Shown: positions 49,356 to 58,937, counted from the first letter of the stretch. The stretch: DNA of 64,000 bases from Bradyrhizobium sp. Y36 (GCF_002531575.1 NZ_NWTI01000028.1:1-64000); one strand, 5' to 3'. Program-made: numbers and translations. The notes: generated from the sequence alone by a model not told the origin.

Positions 49356-49564
49356 TGCTGTCCCCTAACGCGCGCCCCCGACCGCGAGATCGCGATCGGC
49401 CGGGCCCCAAATCGATGTCCCACAGGACGTCCCGAGTCTGCTGTTGGGCGCGAACATGGCAGAAACAAGGGAGAATTCAATTCCTCGGCATGTCGATAGG
49501 GCAATTCCCGAAGTTTTTCCCAATCGCCGCGAAACCCGCCACGAACCGCGGCCAAATGCGAGGC

Positions 49565-50803
49565 TCAGTGCCGGCCCCAGGGACCCATGGGGTTTCCCGC
49601 GGGGTTGCCTATCGGGGCTGCGGAAGGGCTTGGCGCGGGCACGGGCGGCGGACTGGCCGTGCTGCTTGCATCGTCCCACGGGCCATGCGGCGACGGCGCT
49701 GGGCCGTCCCGTGGTGTGGCTTGCGCCTCGGGTTGGTCCGCCTCGGGCTGCTCCGGCTCTTCGGCGAGGTCCGGCAGCGGGCCGGGGTCGTGGCCGCCGG
49801 CAAACTTGACCAGGGCATCGACCCGCGACTGCACCGAGGGGTGGGTTGCGAACAGATCGGCAAAGCCCTCGCGAGGATTGTCGACGCAGAGCTCCATCAC
49901 CGCCGAGGTCGCGCCGGGAAGCTCGCCGCGATTCTCGATCTTGCGCAGCGCCGAGATCATGGCGTCGGGATCCTTCGTCAGCTCGACCGAGCCGGCGTCG
50001 GCGAGATATTCGCGCGACCGCGACAGAGCGAGCTTGACCACCTGGGACAGCAGCCAGGCCACCACGATCAGCACGATGGCGATGATGATCACGATCACCG
50101 CACCGCCGCCGGAACTCTTGCTGTCGCTCGACGACGAGGACGACCGCGACGACGAGGAGGAGCCCGAGGACCACGAGCCGCCGGAGCCGGAGCTCCAGCT
50201 GAAATTCGTGAACAGGCGGAAGAACAATTCGCCGAAGAAGCCGACCACGCCGGCGATGATGACGGCGACCACCATCAGCTGCACGTCGCCGTTCTTGATG
50301 TGGGTCAGCTCGTGGCCGAGCACCGCCTCGATCTCCTTGTCGTCGAGGGCATCGAGGAGACCTGTGGTGACGGTGATGGAATATTGCCGGGGATTGAGGC
50401 CGGTCGCGAACGCGTTCAGCGCCGGGCTCTCCATGATCTTCAGCTTCGGCATGGTGATGCCGCGCGAGATGCAGAGGTTTTCGAGCAGATTGTAGAGCCG
50501 CGGCTGTTCCTGCCTTGTGACGTCGTGTCCGCCGGTCACCGCATCGATCATCGACTGGTGGAAGAAATAGGCGATCACGATCCAGACCGCCGCCACGACC
50601 GTCGCAACGGGCGCGGCGACCTTCAGGTCCTGAAGGGCATGGCTCAGATAATAGGCGACCGTGCCGTTGCCGTTGATGACGACCTCGGCGACCAGCGCGC
50701 CGGCATAGACCAGCACGTAGACCAGCGCGAACAGGCCGGCGAGCAGCAGCATCGAACGAAACTTGTTCGAGGCGATGTGCGTGTAGAGACCGTACGCGGC
50801 CAT
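49565..50803 (-). CDS. M48 family metalloprotease, LemA-linked
   Basis: A 412-residue membrane protease with zinc ligands H164 and H168 in VLGHELTHIKNGD and Glu at about 265 in LSRSREYLADAGS. Two N-terminal helices and two between the ligands place it with HtpX. Unlike the HtpX at 4154-5101 it has a Ser-rich loop (SGSSSSSRSSSSSSDSKSSG, about 213-232) before the fourth helix, and a Pro-rich, disordered C-terminal tail of about 80 residues. With the adjacent lemA gene (gap 142 bases, filled by repeat C) it forms the common LemA-HtpX pair. Confidence 0.9.
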   Translation of the reverse strand: MAAYGLYTHIASNKFRSMLLLAGLFALVYVLVYAGALVAEVVINGNGTVAYYLSHALQDLKVAAPVATVVAAVWIVIAYFFHQSMIDAVTGGHDVTRQEQPRLYNLLENLCISRGITMPKLKIMESPALNAFATGLNPRQYSITVTTGLLDALDDKEIEAVLGHELTHIKNGDVQLMVVAVIIAGVVGFFGELFFRLFTNFSWSSGSGGSWSSGSSSSSRSSSSSSDSKSSGGGAVIVIIIAIVLIVVAWLLSQVVKLALSRSREYLADAGSVELTKDPDAMISALRKIENRGELPGATSAVMELCVDNPREGFADLFATHPSVQSRVDALVKFAGGHDPGPLPDLAEEPEQPEADQPEAQATPRDGPAPSPHGPWDDASSTASPPPVPAPSPSAAPIGNPAGNPMGPWGRH

Positions 50804-50823
50804 GGCTGCTTCCGTTTAATCAC

Positions 50824-50922
50824 CGTCATTTCGGGGCGGGCCGGAGGCCCGAACCCGGAATCCAGAGATTGGTGATCTCGATGAGATTCCGGGTTCGATG
50901 CTGCGCATCGCCCCGGAATGAC
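50824..50922. repeat. Intergenic hairpin repeat, family C copy 2
   Basis: CGTCATTTCGGGGCGGGCCG at the left and ATCGCCCCGGAATGAC at the right form outer arms; inner arms are AACCCGGAATCC and GATTCCGGGTTC. It lies within the LemA-M48 pair, 23 bases from the lemA stop. Confidence 0.85.
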
Positions 50923-50945
50923 AGCATCTGTTGTGCAAGCTCAGA

Positions 50946-51506
50946 TCAGAACTTCACCTGCGGCGCAGCCTCGACCTCGGTACGGCTCGCGCCGAGATCG
51001 AAGAAGTCCTTTTTGGTGAAGCCGAACATGCCGGCGAACAAGGCCGCAGGCAGCTGCTGGATGCCGGTGTTGTATTCCTGGACCGCGTTGTTGAAGAAGC
51101 GGCGGCTCGCCGCGATCTTGTTCTCGAGGTCGGAGAGCTCGGATGCGAGCTGCTGGAAATTGGCATTGGCCTTGAGGTCGGGATAGGCCTCCGACAGCGC
51201 GATCAGCCGGCCGAGCGCGCCGGAGAGCTGGTTCTCGGCCGCGGATACCTGCGAAGGACCTTGCGCCGACATCGCCGAATTGCGCGCCTTGATGACGTCG
51301 TCCAGCGTGCCGCGCTCATGCGAGGCATAGCCCTTCACGGTCTCGACCAGGTTCGGAACGAGGTCGTGGCGCTGCTTGAGCTGCACGTCGATGTCGGCAA
51401 AGGCCTGGCCGACGCGCTGGCTGAGCGCCACAAGGCGGTTGTAGGCGCTGAAGGCGAACAGCGCGAGAACGACGATGACGCCGAGAACGATCCAGCCGGT
51501 CGACAT
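50946..51506 (-). CDS. LemA family protein
   Basis: A 186-residue protein with one N-terminal membrane helix (GWIVLGVIVVLALFAFSAYN) and the helical LemA domain (QKHDLVPNLVETVKGYASHE-like: KQRHDLVPNLVETVKGYASH, then ARNSAMSAQGPSQVSAAENQ and AYPDLKANANFQQLASELSD). The LemA domain faces the periplasm and often accompanies M48 proteases, as here. Function not established. Confidence 0.92.
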   Translation of the reverse strand: MSTGWIVLGVIVVLALFAFSAYNRLVALSQRVGQAFADIDVQLKQRHDLVPNLVETVKGYASHERGTLDDVIKARNSAMSAQGPSQVSAAENQLSGALGRLIALSEAYPDLKANANFQQLASELSDLENKIAASRRFFNNAVQEYNTGIQQLPAALFAGMFGFTKKDFFDLGASRTEVEAAPQVKF

Positions 51507-51644
51507 GGAGAACTCCTGAAGGGGGAAGAAGGCGGGCTAGGTTAGACCAGATTGGCGCAGGACGAGAGCCCCGGCGCAGAGGAAAGGTAAGACTTGGTCG
51601 GATCGGGCGCCATCCGCGTTCAAGGCAAAAGCGGTGAACGGGCG

Positions 51645-52622
51645 TTAACTTTCGGACAGGACGGCATCGCCCCAGCGCCAGCGGCGGGCACTTGCGTAAG
51701 CGGTCTTGTCGCGGCGGGGGACTTTGGCGAGCTCGACGCTTTGCTCAGTGCAGAGCTTCGCCGTGATCTCGGCCTTGCCGACATCCGGCGGCGCCAGCAC
51801 GCGGGCGGCGCGCGTCGCCGGCGGCGTGCGGGTCAGGGCGACGTAGATGAAGCGCTCGTCCTCGAACGGCACCTCGGCGCCCTTGATCTGCCGGTGCGCC
51901 TGCGAGCGCGGCAGGCGCTGGTTGAAATGGCACCAGTCGGGCGCGATGAGCGGGCAAGGCTTGTCGTGCGGGCAGGGTGCGGCGACGTAGGCGCCAGCCG
52001 CGACCAGCTGTTGGCGCAGCGCGAGGATGCGGGCGTAGCCGGCGGGCGTGCCGGGCTCGATCACGAGCAGCGCCTGGCGGGCTTTGGCCCACATCGCTGC
52101 CGCGAGCTTGCGTTGGTCGGCCTCGCCGAGTTCGCCGATGATGTAGCTGGCGACGACAAGATCGGCTTGCGAGACTTCAGTGAGGTTGCCGCCGGCATCG
52201 CCCGGCAGATAACGGCACTCCGCCAATCGCGAGCTGTCGCGCGCCAGTTCGAGCGCGAGCCGGCTCAGCGTGGCGTTGGCGTCGAGCAGGGTAAAGTCCT
52301 GCAATGAAGGAAAGGCTTCGGCCGCGGCCCAGCTGGCGGTGCCCGGCCCTGCGCCGACGTCGAGCAGCGTTTCCGGAGCGAGGCTTGGCGCGATCTCCGT
52401 CAGCGCGTTCAGGCTCGCGGCGACCGCCGCGTAGGTCGCGGGCATCCGCGCGAGCGCATAGGCGAGGGCATCAGCCTCGGACTTGATCGTGCCGGAGGTG
52501 CCGCCGGCGCGGTAAGTCGTCGAGATTTTCTGCGAGCGCTGTGCCGCGTCGGTGCGGGAGAAGCCCTGCAGCTTGCCGTCGAGGGCTGCTTTCAGTTCGG
52601 CGGGGAGGGTGGGGGAGATCAT
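51645..52622 (-). CDS. Rsm22-like methyltransferase-family protein
   Basis: A 325-residue protein with a Rossmann SAM-binding motif (LLDVGAGPGTASWAAAEAFP) and the Rsm22 signature CPHDKPCPLIAPDWCHFNQR, in which the cysteines may hold an Fe-S cluster as proposed for mitochondrial METTL17. Bacterial members are tied to the small ribosomal subunit by similarity to mitochondrial Rsm22. It stands alone between two leftward genes. Confidence 0.88.
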   Translation of the reverse strand: MISPTLPAELKAALDGKLQGFSRTDAAQRSQKISTTYRAGGTSGTIKSEADALAYALARMPATYAAVAASLNALTEIAPSLAPETLLDVGAGPGTASWAAAEAFPSLQDFTLLDANATLSRLALELARDSSRLAECRYLPGDAGGNLTEVSQADLVVASYIIGELGEADQRKLAAAMWAKARQALLVIEPGTPAGYARILALRQQLVAAGAYVAAPCPHDKPCPLIAPDWCHFNQRLPRSQAHRQIKGAEVPFEDERFIYVALTRTPPATRAARVLAPPDVGKAEITAKLCTEQSVELAKVPRRDKTAYASARRWRWGDAVLSES

Positions 52623-52632
52623 CTTTGCCCAC

Positions 52633-52725
52633 CGTCATCCCGGGGCGCGACGCAGTCGCGAACCCGGGAGTTCGAGATTGTTGTGCGAGATTCCGGGTTC
52701 TCGCTTCGCGAGCCCCGGAATGACG
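52633..52725. repeat. Intergenic hairpin repeat, family C copy 3
   Basis: CGTCATCCCGGGGCGCGACG at the left and GAGCCCCGGAATGACG at the right form outer arms; inner arms include AACCCGGGAG and ATTCCGGGTT. It starts 10 bases from the Rsm22 gene start and ends 9 bases from the smc stop. Confidence 0.88.
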
Positions 52726-52734
52726 CGAGCCGTC

Positions 52735-55700
52735 TCACGCCACGTTCTGGTCGAGAATGTCCACAGCCTCTGACAGGCTGACCGACACCAGCTGCGACAC
52801 GCCGCGCTCGGCCATGGTGACGCCGAACAATCGGTTCATCCGCGCCATGGTGATCGGGTTGTGGGTGATGATGATGAAGCGCGTGTCGGTCGAGCCGGTC
52901 ATCTCGTGCAGCAGGTTGCAGTACCGTTCGACGTTGTGGTCGTCGAGCGGCGCGTCGACTTCGTCCAGCACGCAGATCGGAGAGGGGTTGGTCAGGAACA
53001 CCGCGAAGATCAGCGCCATCGCGGTCAGCGCCTGCTCGCCGCCCGACAGCAGCGACAGAGTCTGCGGCTTCTTGCCCGGCGGCTTTGCGATGATCTCGAG
53101 GCCGGCTTCGAGCGGGTCGTCGCTCTCGATCAGATGCAGCGCGGCTTCGCCGCCGCCGAACAGCTCGACGAACAGGCGCTTGAAGTGGTTGTTGACGACC
53201 TCGAACGAGGTCAGGAGGCGCTCGCGCGCTTCCTTGTTGAGGCTCTGGATGCCCTGGCGCAGCCGCTTGATGGCTTCGACGAGGTCGTCGCGCTCGGTGA
53301 CGAGGCCCGTGTGCTGGGTCTCGACCTCGCGCAGCTCTTCTTCAGCGCGGAGGTTGACGGCGCCGAGGCGCTCGCGGTCGCGGCGCATTTTTTCGAGGTC
53401 TTCCTCGATGTCGTGCAGCGGCGGCAGCTCCGCGCCCGGCTCGAGCTCGGCAAGGCCGGCAACGGCCTGCGGCTCGACCTCCAGCATGTCGCGGATCTCG
53501 CGCTCGATGTCCTCGAGCCGGCGGCGGGCGCCTTCCATGCGTTCCTCGGCGCGGGCGGTGGCCTCGCGCGAGCTGGACAGCGCCTCCAGCGTCAGCTTGG
53601 CGACGCGGTCGGTTTCCGCCATCGCGCTTTCCGCGGTGGCGAGCGCGTCGGCAGCCATGCGGCGGTCGTTCTCGGCGTATTCGATCTCGGTGATCAGCGC
53701 GCTGCGCTTCTCGGCGAACACCTGCGGCGCGTTTTCCAGCTCGCTGCGCTCGATCGTCAGCTCGGCGATGCGGGCCTGGATGGTGTCGATGTGGGAGGCC
53801 GCGCTCTCCTTGCGGTTCGCCCACTCGGTGCGCTCGGCGAGGATCGCCTGCACGCGGCGGTCGGCAAGCTCGGCCTCGCGGGCCAGCGCCTGCGCTTCGG
53901 CACGGACCTGGGCGGCCATGCGGCGATGGGCTTCGATGTCGCTGCGAACGGCGGCGAGACGGGTCTCGGTGTCCTCGCTCGACGGCAGCTCGCTGATGCC
54001 GGCCTCGGCATATTCATAGGCAGCTTCGGCCTCGGCGCGGTCGGCGGCGAGGCGGCTGTGCGCTTCGGACAGCGTCGCCTTGCGCGCGGCATGGCGGCTG
54101 ATCTCGCGCTCGGCATTGGCGTGGCGCTCGCGCGCGACGTTCAGCTCGCGCTGCGCGGCGCGCCAGGCTTCGCGGCTGGCACCTTCGGTGCTGGCCGCCA
54201 TCTGCAACTCGGACTCGGCGTTCTCCAGCGCCTGACGCTTGATCTGCGCGTCGATGCGGGCCTGCTCCAGCTCGTTCTCGATGTCGACGAGGCGGGCGCG
54301 CTCGGCGAGGCGGCGGGCAGCGCCGGTCGGGGCGTGCGCGGCGGCGACGAAGCCGTCCCAGCGCCAGACGTCGCCCTCGGGCGAAACCAGACGCTGGCCG
54401 GTCTTGAGCTGCGAGACCAGCTCGGCACCGCGCTCGCGCGGCACCACGCCGATCTGGGCCAGACGGCGGGTCAGCTCGGCCGGGGCCTGAACGTGGCTCG
54501 CGAGCGGCTCGACGCCTTCGGGCAGGGCCGGATCGTCTTCGGTGTGGCCGACATTGGTCCAGCGCATCGGCGCCGACGGATCGATCGGCGCATCGAGGTC
54601 GTCGCCGAGCGCGGCGCCGATCGCCTTCTCAAAGCCCTTGTCGACGGTGATGCCGTCGATGATCGGCGGCCACAGATTCTTGGTCTCGCCGTTGAGGATC
54701 TTGGAGATGGTGCGCGCCTCGGTTTCGAGCCGCTGCGCGCGCTTGTCAGCCTCGACCAGCGGCGAGCGCGACGATTCCAGCGTCTGGCGCGCCGCGACGT
54801 GGGCGGCTTCGCTGGCCTGTGCCGCGGCCTCCGAAGCCGCGAGCGTCTCTTCCGCGGTTTCGACCAGAGCGGTCAGTTCGTCGAGGTCGCCGAAGCCGCC
54901 GGTCGCCTCGGTGAGCTTCTGCTCTTCCGCGGCGACATTGGCGATCTCCTGGTCGAGCCGGGCGAGCTTGTCGCGATGGGTGCGGACGTTGGCCTCGAGC
55001 TGGTTGCGCTTGGCGGTGAGGTCGGCGAGCGCGGTGGTGAGCTCGGCGAATTGCTGCTCGGTCTCGGTCAGCACCGCCTCGGCTTCGGCGACGCGCTCGT
55101 CGACGCCGGAGCGCTTCTCGACGCGCGACTTGATCTCTTCCTTCAGCTCGGCATCTTCGGCGTCGAGCCGCTGCAGCGCGACGTCGGCGTCCATGGTTTG
55201 TTGCTGGGCACGGGAGATGTCGCCCTCGAACTGGGCGAGGCGACGCTCGAGCTCGGCGACGCGCTCCTTGGCGCGCTCTTCCTCGCGGTCGAGCAGCTCG
55301 CGGGCATTGGTCAGGCGCTGCAGGCCTGCCGCGGCGCGTGCTTCGGCGTCGCGCAGCGCCGGCATTTCGGCGGCGCGGATCGCCTGGATGCGGGCGGCTT
55401 CGGCCTGGTGCTGGGTGCGCTCGGCCATCTCGCGCACGGCGAGGTCATGGGTCTGGCCGGATTCGTTGACGTCGGCATGAGCGCCGATCCAGCGCAGATG
55501 GAACAGGGTGGCTTCGGCCTTGCGGACCTTGGCGGCAACCTCGCGGTAGCGCACGGCCTGGCGGGCCTGCTTCTTCAGGCCTTCCATCTGACCGCCGAGC
55601 TGGCCGATCACGTCCTCGACGCGGGTGAGGTTGGTTTCGGCGGCCTTCAGCCGCAGCTCGGCCTCGTGGCGGCGGGCATGCAGGCCGGCAACGCCGGCGG

Positions 55701-56199
55701 CGTCTTCCAGCACGCGGCGGCGCTGCTCGGGCTTGGCCTGGATGATCTCGCCGATCTTGCCCTGGTGGACGAGCGCGGGCGAACGCGCACCGGTGGCGGC
55801 GTCGGCGAACAGGATCTGCACGTCGCGCGCGCGCACGTCGCGGCCGTTGATGCGATAGACCGAGCCCGCTTCGCGCTCGATGCGGCGGGAGATTTCGAGC
55901 AGCTGGCTGTCGTTCATCGCCGCGGGCGCGGTGCGATCGGCATTGTCGATCGTCATCGTCACTTCGGCGTGGTTGCGCGCGGGACGGTTGCCGGAGCCGG
56001 CGAAGATCACCGCGTCCATGTCGGCGGCGCGCAGCGATTTGTACGAGGTTTCACCCATCGCCCAGCGCAGCGCTTCGACGAGATTCGACTTGCCGCAGCC
56101 GTTGGGGCCGACCACGCCGGTCAGGCCGGGCTCGATGACGAAGTCCGTGGGCTCGACGAAGGACTTGAAGCCGTGAAGTCGCAGGCGGGTGATTTTCAT
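52735..56199 (-). CDS. smc: Chromosome segregation protein SMC
   Basis: A 1154-residue SMC, the usual length. N-terminal Walker A is GVVGPNGCGKSN (31-38 GPNGCGKS). Two long coiled coils (about 170-500 and 660-1000) flank a hinge near 520-640 (IIDGITVDKGFEKAIGAALG). The C-terminal head has the signature LSGGEQALTAMALIFAVF and Walker B CVLDEVDAPLDDHNVERY. I chose the ATG at 56199 (MKITRLRLHGFKSF); a GTG two codons upstream is in frame. It acts as a homodimer with ScpA/ScpB in DNA loop extrusion. The scpAB genes are not in this window. Confidence 0.96.
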   Translation of the reverse strand: MKITRLRLHGFKSFVEPTDFVIEPGLTGVVGPNGCGKSNLVEALRWAMGETSYKSLRAADMDAVIFAGSGNRPARNHAEVTMTIDNADRTAPAAMNDSQLLEISRRIEREAGSVYRINGRDVRARDVQILFADAATGARSPALVHQGKIGEIIQAKPEQRRRVLEDAAGVAGLHARRHEAELRLKAAETNLTRVEDVIGQLGGQMEGLKKQARQAVRYREVAAKVRKAEATLFHLRWIGAHADVNESGQTHDLAVREMAERTQHQAEAARIQAIRAAEMPALRDAEARAAAGLQRLTNARELLDREEERAKERVAELERRLAQFEGDISRAQQQTMDADVALQRLDAEDAELKEEIKSRVEKRSGVDERVAEAEAVLTETEQQFAELTTALADLTAKRNQLEANVRTHRDKLARLDQEIANVAAEEQKLTEATGGFGDLDELTALVETAEETLAASEAAAQASEAAHVAARQTLESSRSPLVEADKRAQRLETEARTISKILNGETKNLWPPIIDGITVDKGFEKAIGAALGDDLDAPIDPSAPMRWTNVGHTEDDPALPEGVEPLASHVQAPAELTRRLAQIGVVPRERGAELVSQLKTGQRLVSPEGDVWRWDGFVAAAHAPTGAARRLAERARLVDIENELEQARIDAQIKRQALENAESELQMAASTEGASREAWRAAQRELNVARERHANAEREISRHAARKATLSEAHSRLAADRAEAEAAYEYAEAGISELPSSEDTETRLAAVRSDIEAHRRMAAQVRAEAQALAREAELADRRVQAILAERTEWANRKESAASHIDTIQARIAELTIERSELENAPQVFAEKRSALITEIEYAENDRRMAADALATAESAMAETDRVAKLTLEALSSSREATARAEERMEGARRRLEDIEREIRDMLEVEPQAVAGLAELEPGAELPPLHDIEEDLEKMRRDRERLGAVNLRAEEELREVETQHTGLVTERDDLVEAIKRLRQGIQSLNKEARERLLTSFEVVNNHFKRLFVELFGGGEAALHLIESDDPLEAGLEIIAKPPGKKPQTLSLLSGGEQALTAMALIFAVFLTNPSPICVLDEVDAPLDDHNVERYCNLLHEMTGSTDTRFIIITHNPITMARMNRLFGVTMAERGVSQLVSVSLSEAVDILDQNVA

Positions 56200-56417
56200 A
56201 AGCACGCATCTCTGTTGGCAGGCGCGAATCCCCCTGCCGGGACAATACCATGGAAGGCAGTGTCGCTATCCGGGGCGAGTCGCGCGAGGCGCCTCATGCG
56301 GCTGGACAATGGCCGCGGTGCGCCGCGAGGGCAACCGGCGAAAGCCGCTTTTCCCAAGGGATTTATGCCGGGAAAGATACGGCTTTCGAGATGCGAATCA
56401 GGATCTTGACGAGCGAA

Positions 56418-57074
56418 TCAGCTCTTCAGCAGCGGATTGATCTTCTTGGCGAACTCCTCGAACGAGGCCTCGCCCTTGATCTTCTCGCCGTTGATGAAGA
56501 AGGTCGGCGTCGAATCCACCTTGAGCACGTCGCTGGCGTATTTCTGGTCGGCGGCGATCTTGTCGAGCAGCGCCTGGTCCTTCAGGCAGGCCTCGACCTG
56601 CTGCTGGGTGAGGCCGGCCTGCTTGCCGATCCGCGTCAGGGTTTCCGTGGTGTTCTTCACCACCCAGTCGTTCTGCTGGCGGAACAGCATGTCGGTGACG
56701 GCGAAGTATTTCGGCCCATCGCCATTGGCGATGCAGCGCGACAGCATCGAGCCGGCGGCGGCTTTGATGTCGAGCGGAAACTCGCGGAAGATGTAACGCA
56801 CCTTGCCGGTGTCGATGTATTCCTTCTTGATCTTGGGGAACACCTGCTCGTTGAAGGCGGCGCAGTGCGGGCAAGTCATCGAGGCGTATTCGGTGATGGT
56901 GACGGCGGCATCGTTCGGGCCGAGCGCCATGTCGGGCAGCGACACCGGCTTGGCGACGTCGGCGGCGGACTGCGCCGCGGCCTCCGAGATGAACCGCAGC
57001 GGCGAGAACCCGGCGAGCGCGGCAAGCCCGGTCAGCGACAGCATCGTGGTGAAGGCGCGGCGGGTGATGATCAA
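56418..57074 (-). CDS. DsbA-family thiol-disulfide protein
   Basis: A 218-residue periplasmic thioredoxin-fold protein. The N-terminal signal starts IITRRAFTTMLSLTGLAALA, with a twin Arg that could be Tat-dependent. The active site is SMTCPHCAAFNEQVF (CPHC) and the cis-Pro is in DSTPTFFINGEKIKG. Two more cysteines (SRCIANG, EACLKDQ) may form a second disulfide, as in BdbD/DsbA2-like proteins. It starts with TTG at 57074 after GGGAGCCGACC. It lies between smc and the DciA-like gene. Confidence 0.92.
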   Translation of the reverse strand: MIITRRAFTTMLSLTGLAALAGFSPLRFISEAAAQSAADVAKPVSLPDMALGPNDAAVTITEYASMTCPHCAAFNEQVFPKIKKEYIDTGKVRYIFREFPLDIKAAAGSMLSRCIANGDGPKYFAVTDMLFRQQNDWVVKNTTETLTRIGKQAGLTQQQVEACLKDQALLDKIAADQKYASDVLKVDSTPTFFINGEKIKGEASFEEFAKKINPLLKS

Positions 57075-57213
57075 GGTCGGCTCCCGGATTGGTGTGGTCT
57101 TGCCCCAAGGACTTATGGCGGTTCCCGTTCGGGCGGCCTGTCGCTAGCTCGAAACGTCGATTGAGGCAATGGCGCGCGGCCGGGACAGGTCCAGATTGGC
57201 TGCGAAATAAGGC

Positions 57214-57711
57214 TCAATTTCGCTTGATGGCGGCCCCAAGTCGGGCCAGCGCCGTCTTCAGGTCTTCATCTTCGATGGCCCCGAGGCTCTCCGCCACCTT
57301 GGCGACGCTCTTGGGGTCCGGCGGGGCGGGTCGCTTCCGGGCCCGGGGCCGCGACAGGGGCGCCTGGCGGAAGGCAAGCCTGCCGACCGCGCTCCAGCCG
57401 AAGAAGCGGTTGACCCGCTCCAGGATCACGTCGGCTGAGTGCTGGATCTCCAGCGCCATCGGCCCCTCGACCCGCAGCACCAGGGTCGCCGGCTCCTGCG
57501 GCTGGCCCTCCACCGGCCGCGGCCATTGCATCTTGAGCGGCTCGGCATGGGCCGCGATTTCCGGCCCGGCGATCTGCTCCCACCGCGTCACCAGCTCGCG
57601 CGCTGCAAACCCCTGCTTGGCGTAGGCCTCGGCAAAGACGTCGTTGAGCAGGATCCCGAGCGGCTTGGCGCTGACGGGGCCGGGTTTGTAGATGGGAGGA
57701 AGCTTGGCCAT
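57214..57711 (-). CDS. DUF721 / DciA-like protein
   Basis: A 165-residue protein of the DUF721 (DciA) family: the N-terminal domain has KPLGILLNDVFAEAYAKQG and VTRWEQIAGPEIAAHAEPLK, and the centre PATLVLRVEGPMALEIQHSA. The C-terminal tail is basic and Pro-rich (LSRPRARKRPAPPDPK). DciA loads the replicative helicase DnaB in bacteria without DnaC. The alphaproteobacterial members are probable orthologues but less well studied. Divergent from mutY. Confidence 0.85.
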   Translation of the reverse strand: MAKLPPIYKPGPVSAKPLGILLNDVFAEAYAKQGFAARELVTRWEQIAGPEIAAHAEPLKMQWPRPVEGQPQEPATLVLRVEGPMALEIQHSADVILERVNRFFGWSAVGRLAFRQAPLSRPRARKRPAPPDPKSVAKVAESLGAIEDEDLKTALARLGAAIKRN

Positions 57712-57764
57712 GGGCCCTTATAGCACTCCGGGGCGCGACCCACAGACTCCTCGAGGTGAAGAAA

Positions 57765-57797
57765 GACGGGGATGCCCGCGAGGAGCGCGGGCATGAC
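57765..57797. repeat. Short hairpin, possible repeat remnant
   Basis: ATGCCCGCG (57772), AGGAG, CGCGGGCAT (57786) is a perfect 9-bp stem followed by GACG. The ending GGGCATGACG resembles the right end of family D, so it may be a remnant. It lies between the divergent starts of the DciA-like gene and mutY. Confidence 0.4.
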
Positions 57798-57833
57798 GTG
57801 GAGAGATCAGGCCGATGTCGCTACAGTGTGAGC

Positions 57834-58931
57834 ATGAGCCCCAAATCCGCGCTGAAGGCGAAATCGGAACCCCGTCAGGCGGAGACCTCGTCGCGCCCCC
57901 TCGCGCTTCTCCAATGGTACGACCGCCACCGCCGCCGACTGCCCTGGCGAGCCGCCCCCGGCGAGACGTCGGACCCCTACCGTGTCTGGCTGTCGGAGAT
58001 CATGCTGCAACAGACCACGGTGAAGGCGGTCGGCCCTTACTTCGAAAAATTCGTTGCGCGCTGGCCCGATGTGACGGCGCTCGGCAACGCCTCGCAGGAC
58101 GACGTGCTGCGGATGTGGGCCGGGCTCGGCTATTATTCGCGTGCGCGCAATCTCTATGCCTGCGCGGTTGCCGTGACGCGCGAGCATGGCGGCAGCTTTC
58201 CGGATACGGAGGAAGGCCTTCGCGCGCTGCCGGGGATCGGGCCGTACACGGCGGCGGCGATCGCGGCGATCGCGTTCGATCGTCACACCATGCCCGTCGA
58301 CGGCAATATCGAGCGCGTGATGTCGCGCCTGTTTGCGGTCGAGGAGGAGCTGCCGCAAGCCAAGCCGCTGATCCAGCAACTGGCATCGACACTGCTTGCC
58401 AATTCACGCGCCGGCGATAGCGCGCAGGCACTGATGGACCTCGGCGCTTCGATCTGCACGCCGAAGAAGCCGGCCTGCTCGCTGTGCCCGTTCACCGAGG
58501 ATTGCGCGGCGCGCCTGCAAGGCACGCAGGAGACGTTCCCGCGCAAGGCGCCGAAGAAGAGCGGAACGCTGCGGCGCGGCGCCGCTTTCGTGGTGACGCG
58601 TGGGGACGAGCTGCTGGTTCGATCGCGGCCCGAAAAAGGCCTGCTCGGCGGCATGACGGAAGTGCCAGGTTCGGACTGGCGCGCGGGACAGGAGGATTCG
58701 GCCGCGAAGCAGCAGGCGCCGGACTTGAAAGGGCTGTCGCGCTGGCAGCGCAAGGTGGGCGTGGTCACCCACGTCTTCACCCATTTTCCGCTGGAGCTGG
58801 TGGTCTACACCGCGAAGGCGAAGGCGCACACGCGGGCGCCCGCGGGCATGCGCTGGGTTCCGCTCGCGACGCTGGCCGACGAGGCGCTGCCGAACGTCAT
58901 GCGCAAGGTGATTGCGCACGCGCTCGACTAA
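57834..58931 (+). CDS. mutY: A/G-specific adenine glycosylase
   Basis: A 365-residue base-excision enzyme removing adenine mispaired with 8-oxoguanine. The catalytic Glu is in WLSEIMLQQTTVKAV, the HhH motif is LPGIGPYTAAAIAAIAF, the catalytic Asp is in VDGNIERVMSRLF, and the 4Fe-4S cluster motif is CTPKKPACSLCPFTEDC (C-x6-C-x2-C-x5-C). The C-terminal NUDIX-like domain (AAFVVTRGDELLVRSRPEKG) recognises 8-oxoG. I chose the ATG at 57834; the frame is open to 57756. Confidence 0.95.
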   Translation: MSPKSALKAKSEPRQAETSSRPLALLQWYDRHRRRLPWRAAPGETSDPYRVWLSEIMLQQTTVKAVGPYFEKFVARWPDVTALGNASQDDVLRMWAGLGYYSRARNLYACAVAVTREHGGSFPDTEEGLRALPGIGPYTAAAIAAIAFDRHTMPVDGNIERVMSRLFAVEEELPQAKPLIQQLASTLLANSRAGDSAQALMDLGASICTPKKPACSLCPFTEDCAARLQGTQETFPRKAPKKSGTLRRGAAFVVTRGDELLVRSRPEKGLLGGMTEVPGSDWRAGQEDSAAKQQAPDLKGLSRWQRKVGVVTHVFTHFPLELVVYTAKAKAHTRAPAGMRWVPLATLADEALPNVMRKVIAHALD

Positions 58932-58937
58932 GCCCCG

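Noticed and set aside
52861..56409. A 1182-codon open frame on the + strand opposite smc
   Set aside because: High-GC codon bias leaves the opposite strand open; its translation is low complexity (Leu/Gly/Arg/Asp-rich) with no family pattern, and smc itself is unambiguous.
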